A DNA stretch of 64,000 nt from VRUE01 sp963774405 (GTDB lineage: Bacteria; Actinomycetota; Thermoleophilia; Solirubrobacterales; 70-9). The notes under the pieces were generated by a model, which did not search any database, had not been told where the DNA came from, and saw nothing but the letters and a program-made list of their open reading frames with translations. The stretch's first letter is position 1. Each line of letters begins with the position of its first letter. This document shows positions 17,160 through 25,082 of this stretch, in pieces. The translations under genes were made by a program, and so were the position numbers. Where the stretch lies: positions 62,001-126,000 of the forward strand of contig CAVZEV010000009.1 in NCBI GenBank assembly GCA_963774405.1, given 5' to 3'.

Positions 17160-17238
17160 GCGGGCGGGAGGTGCCCCTGTCCCAGACGCCCGGCTGCGCC
17201 GGGCTTGAGTGTCTGGGACAGGGGCACCTCCCGCCCGC
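17160..17238. terminator. 28-bp perfect inverted repeat between convergent genes
   Basis: The arms at 17160-17187 and 17211-17238 match over 28 bp without error. Inside sits a second hairpin GCCCGG-ctgcg-CCGGGC (17188-17204). The structure fills the whole gap between the ispH stop and the stop of the convergent gene at 17241. It probably works as a bidirectional terminator, but it is longer and more perfect than terminators usually are and has no T-run; a REP-like or MITE-like origin is possible. Confidence 0.75.
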
Positions 17239-17240
17239 TG

Positions 17241-18050
17241 CTACGGGATGCCTGCCGCGAAGCTGATGGACCAGATTTGGAGGGCTGGGGAGGGTTCGAG
17301 TTGGAGGTGGTGGGACTCGTGGCGCTCGTGGCTGGTGAGTTCGTAAAGGCGCGAGCCGTCGATTTGGAGGTGGTGGGTCTTGCCGCCGTCGATGGTCACT
17401 GAGAGCGTGCCGGTGCCCTCGATCGTCGCGTAGGCGCCGCCTGCCTCGTAGTCGAGCTCCAGCTTGCCGCCGGTCCAGGGTTGCTCCCAGGAGCCGCCGG
17501 GGAAGAGCTCGGGGGTGGGGGGCATGACCCTGGCGCCGGGGGAGTCGCTGGGGCGCAGCGGGGCCATCGGCTCGGGGAGCGTGCGCAGGGCGTCGAGCTC
17601 GCGCAGCTCCTCCTGAATTGCCATCTCGGTGCCGAGGTACTCGCCCTCGCCGAAGTGAAACCAGCTCAGCGCGCCGCCGTTCGTCCAGAGGAAGAGGCTG
17701 GGCCAGCCTTCGCAGCCGTAGGCGAGCCAGAGCTCGCGCTCGGCGTCGATCGCGACCGGGAAGTCGACGCCGAGCTCGGCGAGGCCGGCGGCGACCTGGC
17801 CGGCGTCTGCGCCGAAGGGGAAGCGCGGCGCCTGCACCCCGATCGTCGTCAGGCCCGCCTCGCGGTAGCGGCGATCCCACTCGGCCAGGTAGGGAAGCGT
17901 GCGCACGCTGTTCAGCTGGGCGAAGTCGAGGAAGTGAACGAGAACCGGGCCGGCGGCGGTCAGGTTTGGCATCGACGGCGGCTGCTCGCCGATCCAGGTG
18001 AGGTCGTCGGGCAGGTCGGGCGCGGCGATCGTGTCGCGTTCGGGGCGCAT
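17241..18050 (-). CDS. Thioredoxin-fold protein, DipZ-C-terminal-like, lacking CxxC
   Basis: Protein of 269 residues with a TlpA/DipZ-like thioredoxin domain (about 25-150) followed by a beta-sandwich domain like that at the C-terminus of DipZ (about 160-269, ending LTSHERHESHHLQLEPSPALQIWSISFA). In DipZ the first domain carries a CxxC before RTLPYL. Here the matching stretch is FAQLNSVRTLPYL, so both active-site cysteines are gone. The only Cys I see is in YGCEGWPSLFL. The protein therefore should not act as a disulfide reductase of the usual kind. No signal peptide is visible, so it appears cytoplasmic. Convergent with ispH. Confidence 0.75.
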   Translation of the reverse strand: MRPERDTIAAPDLPDDLTWIGEQPPSMPNLTAAGPVLVHFLDFAQLNSVRTLPYLAEWDRRYREAGLTTIGVQAPRFPFGADAGQVAAGLAELGVDFPVAIDAERELWLAYGCEGWPSLFLWTNGGALSWFHFGEGEYLGTEMAIQEELRELDALRTLPEPMAPLRPSDSPGARVMPPTPELFPGGSWEQPWTGGKLELDYEAGGAYATIEGTGTLSVTIDGGKTHHLQIDGSRLYELTSHERHESHHLQLEPSPALQIWSISFAAGIP

Positions 18051-18105
18051 CGGCGCGAACGTTATTCGCTCGGGTCGGCGCCGACTCCGCTAGATTTTCC
18101 GAGCA

Positions 18106-18342
18106 ATGGCCGAGATCGCCGTTGCGCTGACCCCTCTGTTCCTGCTGCTCGGCTCGCTGCTGTTCGGCCACTACCCGGGCTTCAAGGCGATTGTCAGGGT
18201 CTCCGAGCGGATCTGGTCCCGCCCGCGCGCCCACGCGGCCAAGCGCCAGAGGCGCCCGAGGGCCCCGCGCTCGCACGCGATCAGCGGTGGACTGCTGCTC
18301 GCTTGCGGCTACGCCCAGCGCCCACCGCCGCTCGCCTCCTAG
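18106..18342 (+). CDS. Small N-terminally anchored basic protein, 78 residues
   Basis: Begins with a hydrophobic helix AEIAVALTPLFLLLGSLLFG (residues 2-21), then a strongly basic tail rich in Arg. No family recognised. It is 76 bases upstream of the cupredoxin-like gene and on the same strand, so may be the first gene of a three-gene membrane unit. The tail composition is close to what antisense GC-rich DNA would give, so the C-terminal half is uncertain. Confidence 0.5.
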   Translation: MAEIAVALTPLFLLLGSLLFGHYPGFKAIVRVSERIWSRPRAHAAKRQRRPRAPRSHAISGGLLLACGYAQRPPPLAS

Positions 18343-18417
18343 GTCCACGCCGGCCGCGGCACCCCGCGGCTCAAGCCGGCACGGCTTCACCGTGCCCATG
18401 GAGCAGGGAGAGAGCAA

Positions 18418-18795
18418 ATGAACTCGAACACCACCCGCCTCGTCGCGGGGCTTGCAGTCATCGTCATCGCGATCGTGCTGCTGGTCGTGCTGAAGAAGGA
18501 CGACAGCAGCAAGACCACCTCCAACACCGGCGGCAAGGTCACGACGATCGTGATCAAGCACGGCAAACCGGTTGGCGGCATCGCCGACCTGACCTACAAC
18601 AAGGGCGAACAGGTGCGCTTCAAGGTGGACTCCGACGTCAGCGACGAGGTCCACATGCACGGCTACGACATCATGAAGGACGTCAAGGCCGGCGGTTCGG
18701 TCAGCTTCGACTTCCCCGCCACGATCGAAGGCGTCTTCGAGGCCGAGCTCGAGGGGCGCAAGGAACAGATCGTCGAACTGACCGTCGACCCATGA
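18418..18795 (+). CDS. Membrane-anchored cupredoxin-like protein
   Basis: Protein of 125 residues: N-terminal helix LVAGLAVIVIAIVLLVVL (about 8-25), a Lys/Ser linker, and a beta-sandwich of about 85 residues. The sandwich contains VIKHGKPVGG, HMHGYDIMKDV and a C-terminal IVELTVDP. The His pair in HMHGY could bind copper, but the usual C-terminal Cys-His-Met loop is not seen, so metal binding is uncertain. A Shine-Dalgarno GGGAGAG lies 6-7 bases before the ATG. Its stop overlaps the start of the polytopic membrane protein (ATGA), so the two are coupled. Confidence 0.8.
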   Translation: MNSNTTRLVAGLAVIVIAIVLLVVLKKDDSSKTTSNTGGKVTTIVIKHGKPVGGIADLTYNKGEQVRFKVDSDVSDEVHMHGYDIMKDVKAGGSVSFDFPATIEGVFEAELEGRKEQIVELTVDP

Positions 18796-20189
18796 GCTTC
18801 TTCCTGCCGCTCGCGCACGCGCTGGTCGCGCGCAAGGACCTGCCGATCCCCGCCTGGCTCTTCGCCTGGGGGGCCTCGATCGTCCTGATCATCTCCTTCT
18901 TCGCCCTCTCGGCGGCGTGGAGAAAACCGCGCTTCGAGGACGAACGCTGGCGACCGCTGAACGAGGGCTTCTCGAAAGCCCTGTTGAGCGTTCCGGTGCA
19001 GGTGCTGTGCGGTGCGATCGGCGTGTTCTTTCTCGGCTTCTCGATCTACGCGGGATTGCACGGGACCGAAGCCCCCGATCGCAACTTCGCCCTCACCTTC
19101 CTCTACGTGACGGCGTGGCTCGGCTTCCCGCTGTTCAGCGTGGTCTTCGGCGATGTATTCAGGCCGTTCAGTCCCTGGCGTGCCATCGCTCGCCCGATCG
19201 GCGGCGTCTTCACGCTGATCGCGGGGCAACGCCCGGCTCACCTCAGGTACCCGGAGCGCTTGGGCCGCTGGCCCGCCGCCATCACCCTGCTCGCCGTGGT
19301 CTGGCTCGAGGTCGTCTACGGAGCGAGCGGCGGTGTGGCCGTTGGACTATCGCCGCACTCAGCCGGAATCGCCGCCCTCATCTACACCCTCTACACGCTG
19401 GTGATGATGACACTGTTTGGTGTAGAGAAGTGGTGTGAAACCGGGGAGGTGTTTTCCGTCTACTTCGGCATGTTCTCCCAGCTGGGGTCCTTCGGCGTGC
19501 GCGACGGCCGGCTCGGCAGGCGCCTGCCGCTGTCGGCCTCGACGCACTGGGCGACGGTGCCGGGCTCCGCCGCCGTGGTGATCGCCTCGATCTCCAGCAC
19601 CAGCTTCGACGGCGCCCAGGAGGGGGCCTTCAAGAGCGCGATCATCAACACCTTCGAATGGCTGGCGGAAACCGGGCTCAGCCTGACCACCTCGCTGCGA
19701 CTGGCGGACACGATCTTCATGCTGCTCACCTTCGCCGGTGTCGGCCTCGTCTACCTGATCGGCGTGCGCGGCATGTCCACCGTGCGCGGCGCCCCATCGC
19801 CCGCCAAGCTGCGGACCGGCTTTGCCCACACGCTGATCCCGATTGCCTTCGCCTACCTCGTCGCGCACTACTTCAGCCTCTTCGTCTTCCAGGAGCAGGC
19901 GCAGTTCACCTACCTGCTCTCCGATCCGCTCGGCACCGCGACGACGAACCTCTTCGGCACCGCCTCGGGCGGGATCAACTTCAAGATCCTCAGCGCCAAC
20001 GCGATCTGGTACGTGCAGGTGGGGGCTCTCGTGATCGGCCACGTCGCCGGCCTCACCCTCGCCCACGACCGCGCAACGGCGTACTGGGGTGACTATAGGC
20101 AGGCCGCTCGCTCGCAGTACTGGATGCTTGCTGTCATGGTTGCTTTCACCTGTTTCGGCCTCTACCTCCTCTCGGTCGGCAACGGATAG
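18792..20189 (+). CDS. Polytopic membrane protein coupled to a cupredoxin-like protein
   Basis: Membrane protein of 465 residues with about ten hydrophobic segments, starting SFFLPLAHALVARKDLPIPAW. Conserved-looking stretches between helices include GDVFRPFSPWRAIARPIGG and GVEKWCETGEVFSVYFGMFSQLG; His and Glu lie in or near membrane segments, for example AYLVAHYFSLFVFQEQAQF. From memory, similar proteins in related genomes are named fenitrothion hydrolase, which I regard as a weak functional label. Translational coupling to the anchored cupredoxin-like protein suggests a shared envelope, possibly metal-related, role (inference). The C-terminus ends in a last helix and a short GNG. Confidence 0.75.
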   Translation: MSFFLPLAHALVARKDLPIPAWLFAWGASIVLIISFFALSAAWRKPRFEDERWRPLNEGFSKALLSVPVQVLCGAIGVFFLGFSIYAGLHGTEAPDRNFALTFLYVTAWLGFPLFSVVFGDVFRPFSPWRAIARPIGGVFTLIAGQRPAHLRYPERLGRWPAAITLLAVVWLEVVYGASGGVAVGLSPHSAGIAALIYTLYTLVMMTLFGVEKWCETGEVFSVYFGMFSQLGSFGVRDGRLGRRLPLSASTHWATVPGSAAVVIASISSTSFDGAQEGAFKSAIINTFEWLAETGLSLTTSLRLADTIFMLLTFAGVGLVYLIGVRGMSTVRGAPSPAKLRTGFAHTLIPIAFAYLVAHYFSLFVFQEQAQFTYLLSDPLGTATTNLFGTASGGINFKILSANAIWYVQVGALVIGHVAGLTLAHDRATAYWGDYRQAARSQYWMLAVMVAFTCFGLYLLSVGNG

Positions 20190-20313
20190 ATCCCGCTTTT
20201 TGCGAGAACAGTGGATGAACCAACGGTTAAGCAGTGTTTATTACTGATGCAAACTCTTTACAGAGTGGTTTACTAGAGGCGAGTCCAATCACTTGACTCT
20301 CCCTCTCCCTTAT

Positions 20314-20353
20314 GCACCGGGATCGCCGCTCGCAAGGCTGGCGGTCTCGGTGC
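20314..20353. terminator. Imperfect hairpin between convergent transcription units
   Basis: GCACCGGGATCGCCGC (20314-20329) pairs with the stretch at 20338-20353 over most of 16 positions, with G-U pairs. It sits in the 183-base gap where the membrane-protein unit and the suf operon converge, just after the sufD end. The remaining A/T-richer sequence at 20190-20310 shows nothing else I can name. Confidence 0.45.
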
Positions 20354-20372
20354 TAAGTATGTGGGCGCGGCG

Positions 20373-21479
20373 CTAGAGGATCTCGGCGAGCCGGCGCTCG
20401 AGCGCGGCGGAGATCTCGTCGCGAACCGGGCCCTCGGCCAGGCGTTCGACCAGGGACTCGAGGAAGCCTTCGATGATCAGTGTCTTCGCCTCGGCCTTGC
20501 CGAGCCCGCGCGAGGTGAGGTAGAAGAGCTGCTCGCGGTCAACCTGGGCGACCGCCGCGGCGTGGGTGCAGCGCACGTCGTCGGCTTCGATCTCCAGGCC
20601 GGGGATCGCGTCGGCGTGGGCCTCGGTCGAGAGCAGCAGGTTGCGGCTCTCCTGGAAGGCGTCGGTCTGCTGGGCGCCGGGGTCGACCCGGATCATGCCG
20701 CGCCAGACCGCGGTCGAACCGGCGGCGAGGACGCCGCGGAAGGCGAGGTCGGAGTTGGTGTTGGGCGCCGCGTGCTCCTGGGTGGTGTCGTAGTCGAGGT
20801 GCTGGCCCGGCCCGCCCGCGTAGCCGCCGGTGACGCGGGCCTCGGAGCCCGGGCCCGCCAGGTTGGTCTCCATCCGCACCTTGCCGTTGGCCGAGCCGAA
20901 GCCGAGCGCGGTCCAGTCGAGCCGGCCATCGCGCTCCACCTGGGCGCGCTGGGTGGCAAAGATCCAGGCGGACTCGGAGATGTCCTGGGTGTTGACGTAG
21001 CGCAGCGTCGCCGCCTGGTCGACGCGCAGCTCGACCACCGAGTTGAGCAGGGCGTCGACCTCGTCGCTCGGCGAGGACCAGTGCTCCCAGACCTCGGCCT
21101 CGGCGCCCTCCTCGAGCACGACCAGGGTGCGCCAGTGCAGCGCGCTGCCGTTCTCGCTCAGCGGGACCTCGATCCGGATCGGCTCGGTGACCTTCACCCC
21201 GGCGGGCACGTGGACGAGCACGCCGTCACTCCAGGCCTCGTCGTTGCGCGCGACGAAGGGGTCGTCGGCGGGCGCCAGCGAGCCGAGCGCCTCGACCAGC
21301 TCCGGCCGTGCCTCGCTCGCCTCCTTCAGCGGCAGCACCACGGCGCCCTCGGCCGAGCCGAGCGAGGGCTCGGTAGAGCCAGCCTGATACGCGTCGAGAT
21401 CGAGACCGGACAGGTCGGTGAATTCCCACCCCTTGGTCTTCTGGTCCGGAAGGGGTGGGAGGGTGGCCAGCTCAGCCAA
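20373..21479 (-). CDS. sufD: Fe-S cluster assembly protein SufD
   Basis: Scaffold subunit of the SufBCD complex, 368 residues. The start MAELATLPPLPDQKTKGWEFTDLSGLDLDAYQ and the C-terminal RCTHAAAVAQVDREQLFYLTSRGLGKAEAKTLIIEGFLE are diagnostic for the SufB/SufD core. The beta-helix region lies in between. It overlaps the end of sufB by 8 bases and is the last gene of the operon. Confidence 0.95.
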   Translation of the reverse strand: MAELATLPPLPDQKTKGWEFTDLSGLDLDAYQAGSTEPSLGSAEGAVVLPLKEASEARPELVEALGSLAPADDPFVARNDEAWSDGVLVHVPAGVKVTEPIRIEVPLSENGSALHWRTLVVLEEGAEAEVWEHWSSPSDEVDALLNSVVELRVDQAATLRYVNTQDISESAWIFATQRAQVERDGRLDWTALGFGSANGKVRMETNLAGPGSEARVTGGYAGGPGQHLDYDTTQEHAAPNTNSDLAFRGVLAAGSTAVWRGMIRVDPGAQQTDAFQESRNLLLSTEAHADAIPGLEIEADDVRCTHAAAVAQVDREQLFYLTSRGLGKAEAKTLIIEGFLESLVERLAEGPVRDEISAALERRLAEIL

Positions 21480-22905
21480 TCGAACCCTCCATCTGCAGCT
21501 CGATCAGCCGGTTGAGCTCGACCGCGTACTCCATCGGCAGCTCCTTGGTTACCGGCTCGATGAAGCCGTTGACGATCATCTTCGAGGCCTCCTCCTCGTC
21601 GAGGCCGCGGCTCTGCAGGTAGAAGAGCTGCTCGTCGCCGATCTTGGAGACGGTCGCCTCGTGGCCGACGTCGGCGTCGTTCTCGTCGATGCGGATCGTC
21701 GGGTAGGTGTCTGAGCGCGAGTCCTCGTCGAGCAGCAGCGCGTCGCAGACGACCTTGGAGCGCGACTCCGTCGCCCCGTCGGCGATCTCGAGCAGGCCGC
21801 GGTAGGTGCTGCGCCCGCCGTCCTTGGAGATCGACTTGGAGAAGATCGAGGACGAGGTGCGCGGCGCCGCGTGGATGATCTTGCCGCCCGCGTCCTGGTG
21901 CTGGCCGTCGCCGGCGAAGGCGATCGAGAGGATCTCGCCGTGGGCTTCGGGCCCGAGCAGGTAGATCGAGGGGTACTTCATCGTCAGCTTCGAGCCGAGG
22001 TTGCAGTCGACCCACTCCATCGTTGCCTTCTCGTGTGCGACGGCGCGCTTGGTGACCAGGTTGAAGACGTTCTGCGACCAGTTCTGCACGGTCGTGTAAC
22101 GGACCCGCGAGCTCGGCTTGGCGCAGATCTCGACCACGGCGGAGTGCAGCGAGTCGGTCGAGTAGACCGGTGCCGTGCAGCCCTCGATGTAGTGGACGTC
22201 GGCGCCCTCCTCGCAGATGATCAGGGTGCGCTCGAACTGGCCCATGTTCTCGGTGTTGATCCGGAAGTAGGCCTGCAGCGGCATCTCCACCTTGACTCCG
22301 GCCGGCACGTAGACGAAGGAGCCGCCCGACCAGACCGCCGAGTTGAGCGCCGCCAGCTTGTTGTCGTTGGGCGGGATGATCGTCGCCCAGTACTCGCGCA
22401 CCAGGTCCTCGTGCTCGCGCAGGGCCGTGTCCATGTCGGTGAAGATCACGCCCTGGGCCTCGAGCTTCTCGTTGACCTGGTGGTAGACGACCTCGGACTC
22501 GTACTGGGCGCCGACCCCGGAGAGGAATTTGCGCTCCGCCTCGGGAATGCCGAGCCGGTCGAAGGTGTTCTTGATGTCCTCGGGGACCTCGCTCCAGTCG
22601 CGGCTGTTCTTTTCCGAGGCGCGGACGAAGTAATGGATGTCGTCGAAGTCGATCTGGCCGAGGTTGCCGCCCCAGGTCGGGGTCGGCCGGCTTTCGAAGT
22701 GTTCGAGCGACTTGAGCCGGAAGTCCCGCATCCACTGCGGCTCGTTCTTGTACTCGGAGATCGATTCGACCACTTCGCGCGAGAGCCCCTTCGGCGCCTT
22801 GTAGGCGTAGCCCGACTCGGAGTCGTGGAAGCCGAACTTCTCCTTGTAGTCGGCGTTGATGCCGGCGAGCGAGCGCTTCTCCGCTACGACCTCGGGTGTA
22901 GCCAT
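21472..22905 (-). CDS. sufB: Fe-S cluster assembly protein SufB
   Basis: Core scaffold of SufBCD, 477 residues, the usual length. Diagnostic stretches include WGGNLGQIDFDDIHYF, VKVEMPLQAYFRINTENMGQFERTL and SKIGDEQLFYLQSRGLDEEEA. Cysteines occur in ICEEGADVHYIEGCTAP, the region that accepts sulfur from SufE/SufU in other species. I chose the ATG at 22905, giving MATPEVVAEKRSLAG; the longer frame upstream is antisense to the Rieske gene. It follows the Rieske gene by 2 bases. Confidence 0.96.
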   Translation of the reverse strand: MATPEVVAEKRSLAGINADYKEKFGFHDSESGYAYKAPKGLSREVVESISEYKNEPQWMRDFRLKSLEHFESRPTPTWGGNLGQIDFDDIHYFVRASEKNSRDWSEVPEDIKNTFDRLGIPEAERKFLSGVGAQYESEVVYHQVNEKLEAQGVIFTDMDTALREHEDLVREYWATIIPPNDNKLAALNSAVWSGGSFVYVPAGVKVEMPLQAYFRINTENMGQFERTLIICEEGADVHYIEGCTAPVYSTDSLHSAVVEICAKPSSRVRYTTVQNWSQNVFNLVTKRAVAHEKATMEWVDCNLGSKLTMKYPSIYLLGPEAHGEILSIAFAGDGQHQDAGGKIIHAAPRTSSSIFSKSISKDGGRSTYRGLLEIADGATESRSKVVCDALLLDEDSRSDTYPTIRIDENDADVGHEATVSKIGDEQLFYLQSRGLDEEEASKMIVNGFIEPVTKELPMEYAVELNRLIELQMEGSIG

Positions 22906-22907
22906 GG

Positions 22908-23240
22908 TTATTCGACCTCCAGGGTGATCGTGTCGTCCACGACGGCTGCCGTGAACGTCTGCACCGGGGCGAAAGCGGGGAGCGTCTTCGGCCTGCCGGT
23001 GGTCAGGTCGAAGAGGGAGCCGTGGCGCGGGCACTCGACGGTGCAGGACGCCGGATCGAACTCGCCCTCGGCGAGCGGCCCGTCGTCGTGCGAGCAGCGG
23101 TCCTCGATCGCGTAGAGCGTCCCCTCGCAGTTGAAAACGCCGATCTTGCGCCCCTCGTGCTCGACCAGGCGCATGGCGCCATCCGGCAGCTCGGCCGCCG
23201 GGCAGACGCTGATCTTGTTGGTGGTTGTGCCGTCCGTCAC
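22908..23240 (-). CDS. Rieske-type [2Fe-2S] ferredoxin of the suf operon
   Basis: Small Rieske protein of 110 residues. The cluster ligands are complete: Cys and His in DRCSHDDGP (about 47-55) and Cys and His in ECPRHGSLF (about 69-77). Similar ferredoxins, often named non-heme iron oxygenase ferredoxin subunit, sit in actinobacterial suf operons and may supply electrons for cluster assembly (inference). It begins a sub-unit Rieske-sufB-sufD with its own upstream IscR-like site at 23247-23263. The GTG start follows that site closely. Confidence 0.92.
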   Translation of the reverse strand: MTDGTTTNKISVCPAAELPDGAMRLVEHEGRKIGVFNCEGTLYAIEDRCSHDDGPLAEGEFDPASCTVECPRHGSLFDLTTGRPKTLPAFAPVQTFTAAVVDDTITLEVE

Positions 23241-23246
23241 GTTATT

Positions 23247-23263
23247 CCTAGTGCCTCAGTCGG
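23247..23263 (-). promoter_or_regulatory. IscR-like (Rrf2) operator upstream of Rieske-sufBD
   Basis: On the minus strand CCGACT-GAGGC-ACTAGG. It matches the site before the rrf2 gene (26375-26391) at 13 of 17 positions and resembles IscR type-1 sites (half-sites GACT and AGTC). A TAATAT that could be a -10 box lies immediately upstream in the transcript direction. The right half-site is the weaker one. Confidence 0.5.
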
Positions 23264-23335
23264 ATATTAGCGACGTGCAAGGATCGCAGACGACGACCCT
23301 CGACGCCTTCGCCGTCATCGCGCTCGCCTAACCGC

Positions 23336-23382
23336 TTCCGGTGCGCCTTTTCCCTCCTATAGGGGGAAAAGGCGCACCGGAA
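23336..23382. repeat. Palindromic element A copy 2 (19-bp perfect arms)
   Basis: TTCCGGTGCGCCTTTTCCC (23336-23354) and its exact reverse complement (23364-23382), loop of nine bases. It separates sufU from the Rieske-sufBD unit. It may terminate or attenuate the upstream suf transcript, but the same element also lies inside coding genes, so it is not simply a terminator. Confidence 0.85.
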
Positions 23383-23392
23383 CGAACTCGAA

Positions 23393-23818
23393 TCAGATCT
23401 CGGCGGCCTCGGTCGGGTCCCCGACGCTGCCCTCGTCCTCCCATTCGGCCGGCTCGCCGAGGCTGGCGCTCTTGACGATCTTGAGGCCGAGCATCGCGCA
23501 CTTCATCCGTGTCGCCGAGATATCGATGCCGAGCAGGTCGAGGACGTACTCCTTGGGCAGCCGCAGCAGCTCCTCGCGCGTCTTGCCCATCAGCTCGTCG
23601 GTCAGCAGCGAGGTCGCCGCGGTCGAGATCGCGCAGCCTTTGCCCTCGAAGGCGACCTCGGCGACCCGGCCCTCGGCGTCGAGCTTGATCGTCACGTGCT
23701 GCTCGTCGCCGCAGAACGGGTTGGTGTCCTCGAACTCGAGGTCGGGATCCTCGACGCGGCCGAAGTTGTGCGGCCGCTTGTAGTGCTCGAGGATCTGGTC
23801 GCGGTAGAGCTCGTCCAT
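23393..23818 (-). CDS. sufU: SufU-type sulfur transfer/scaffold protein
   Basis: IscU-like zinc protein of 141 residues that takes persulfide sulfur from SufS. The three ligand cysteines are present: NPFCGDEQ (C36), KGCAISTA (about 62) and MKCAMLGLK (about 106). The insert between the second and third cysteine typical of SufU rather than IscU is present. Its start overlaps the sufS stop by one base, the standard sufS-sufU pair. The C-terminal tail is acidic. Confidence 0.93.
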   Translation of the reverse strand: MDELYRDQILEHYKRPHNFGRVEDPDLEFEDTNPFCGDEQHVTIKLDAEGRVAEVAFEGKGCAISTAATSLLTDELMGKTREELLRLPKEYVLDLLGIDISATRMKCAMLGLKIVKSASLGEPAEWEDEGSVGDPTEAAEI

Positions 23819-25074
23819 CAGAGACCGAACACCTTACGCGCGTCTTCGAGGCCGTCGAGGAGGCGGTCGATCTCCTCGTTCGTCGTGTAGACGCCGAAGC
23901 TCGCACGGGCCGTCGCGGCGACGCCGAGGCGCTCCATCAGCACCTGGGCGCAGTGGTGGCCGGCGCGGACGGCGACGCCGTGGCGGTCGAGGATCTCGGA
24001 GACGTCGTGGGCGTGGATGCCATCGATCTCGAAGGAGACCGGGCCGAGCCGGCCCTCGCCGCGCGGCGGGCCGAAGACGGTCAGACCCGGAACCTCCGTC
24101 AGCCGCTCAAGCGTGTAATCAGCGATCTGCTCCTCGTGCTCTCGGATCGCCTCCGTCCCGACGCTGTCCATCCAGCGCAGCGCCGAGGCCATGCCGATCG
24201 CCTGGGCGATCGCCGGCGTGCCCGCCTCGAAACGCGCCGGCACGTCGGCGTAGGTGGTGCCCTCGCGGCCGACCTTGCGGATCATCGAGCCGCCGCCGAG
24301 GAAGGGGGGCATCTCGCGCAGCAGCTCGAGCCGGGTCCAGAGCGCACCGATCCCGGTCGGGGCGTAGAGCTTGTGGCCGGTGATCGCGTAGAAGTCGACG
24401 CCCAGCTCGGCCACGTCGACGGCCATCTTCGGCGCCGCCTGGGCGCCGTCCGCGAGCACCAGCGCCCCGGCCTCGTGGGCCATCCGCGAGATCTCCGCCA
24501 GCGGGGTCTCGGTGCCGAGCACGTTGGAGACGTGGGTCACGGCAACGAGCTTCGGCCCGCGCTCGAGCAGCGACGCGTAGGCGTCCATGTCGAGCAGGCC
24601 ATCGTCCGTAACCGGCACCCAGTCGATCTCCGCCCCGACCCGCTCGGCCAGCTGTTGCCAGGGGACGATGTTGGAGTGGTGCTCCATCTCGGTCAGCACG
24701 ATGCGGTCGCCCTCGCCGACGTTGGCGTCGCCCCAGGCCCGTGCCACCAGGTTGATCGCCTCGGTCGCGTTGCGGACGAAGATCACCTCGCGCCGGTCGG
24801 CGGCACCGAGGTGGTCGGCGACCGTCGCCCGCGCCCCCTCATAGGCCGCGGTCGCCTCGGCCGAGAGCGTGTGCGAGCCGCGGTGGACGTTGGAGTGATG
24901 GGCGCGCTCGTAGCGGTCGACCGCCTGGATCGAGGCCAGTACCCGCTGGGCGCTGGCGCCGCTGTCGAGGTAGGCGACCGGCCTGCCGTGCACCTCGCGC
25001 TCCAGCGCCGGGAAGGCGGCGCGGACCTTCTCGATCGGGAACGGGGAGGAGCTCTTGGTCGTCGTCGGCTCCAT
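23818..25074 (-). CDS. sufS: Cysteine desulfurase SufS
   Basis: PLP-dependent cysteine desulfurase of 418 residues. The PLP lysine lies in AITGHKLYAPTGIGAL (about residue 230), the substrate-binding His in EMEHHSNIVPW, and the active-site Cys in RAGHHCAQVLMERLG near residue 370. Class II (SufS) features fit the start FPIEKVRAAFPALEREVHG. It delivers sulfur to SufU, the next gene. Spaced 8 bases from sufC. Confidence 0.95.
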   Translation of the reverse strand: MEPTTTKSSSPFPIEKVRAAFPALEREVHGRPVAYLDSGASAQRVLASIQAVDRYERAHHSNVHRGSHTLSAEATAAYEGARATVADHLGAADRREVIFVRNATEAINLVARAWGDANVGEGDRIVLTEMEHHSNIVPWQQLAERVGAEIDWVPVTDDGLLDMDAYASLLERGPKLVAVTHVSNVLGTETPLAEISRMAHEAGALVLADGAQAAPKMAVDVAELGVDFYAITGHKLYAPTGIGALWTRLELLREMPPFLGGGSMIRKVGREGTTYADVPARFEAGTPAIAQAIGMASALRWMDSVGTEAIREHEEQIADYTLERLTEVPGLTVFGPPRGEGRLGPVSFEIDGIHAHDVSEILDRHGVAVRAGHHCAQVLMERLGVAATARASFGVYTTNEEIDRLLDGLEDARKVFGL

Positions 25075-25082
25075 GTTCCCGC

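Noticed and set aside
20190..20372. A tRNA gene in the A/T-richer gap before sufD.
   Set aside because: No anticodon arm, T-arm GGTTC-like sequence or cloverleaf can be drawn; only one imperfect hairpin is present.
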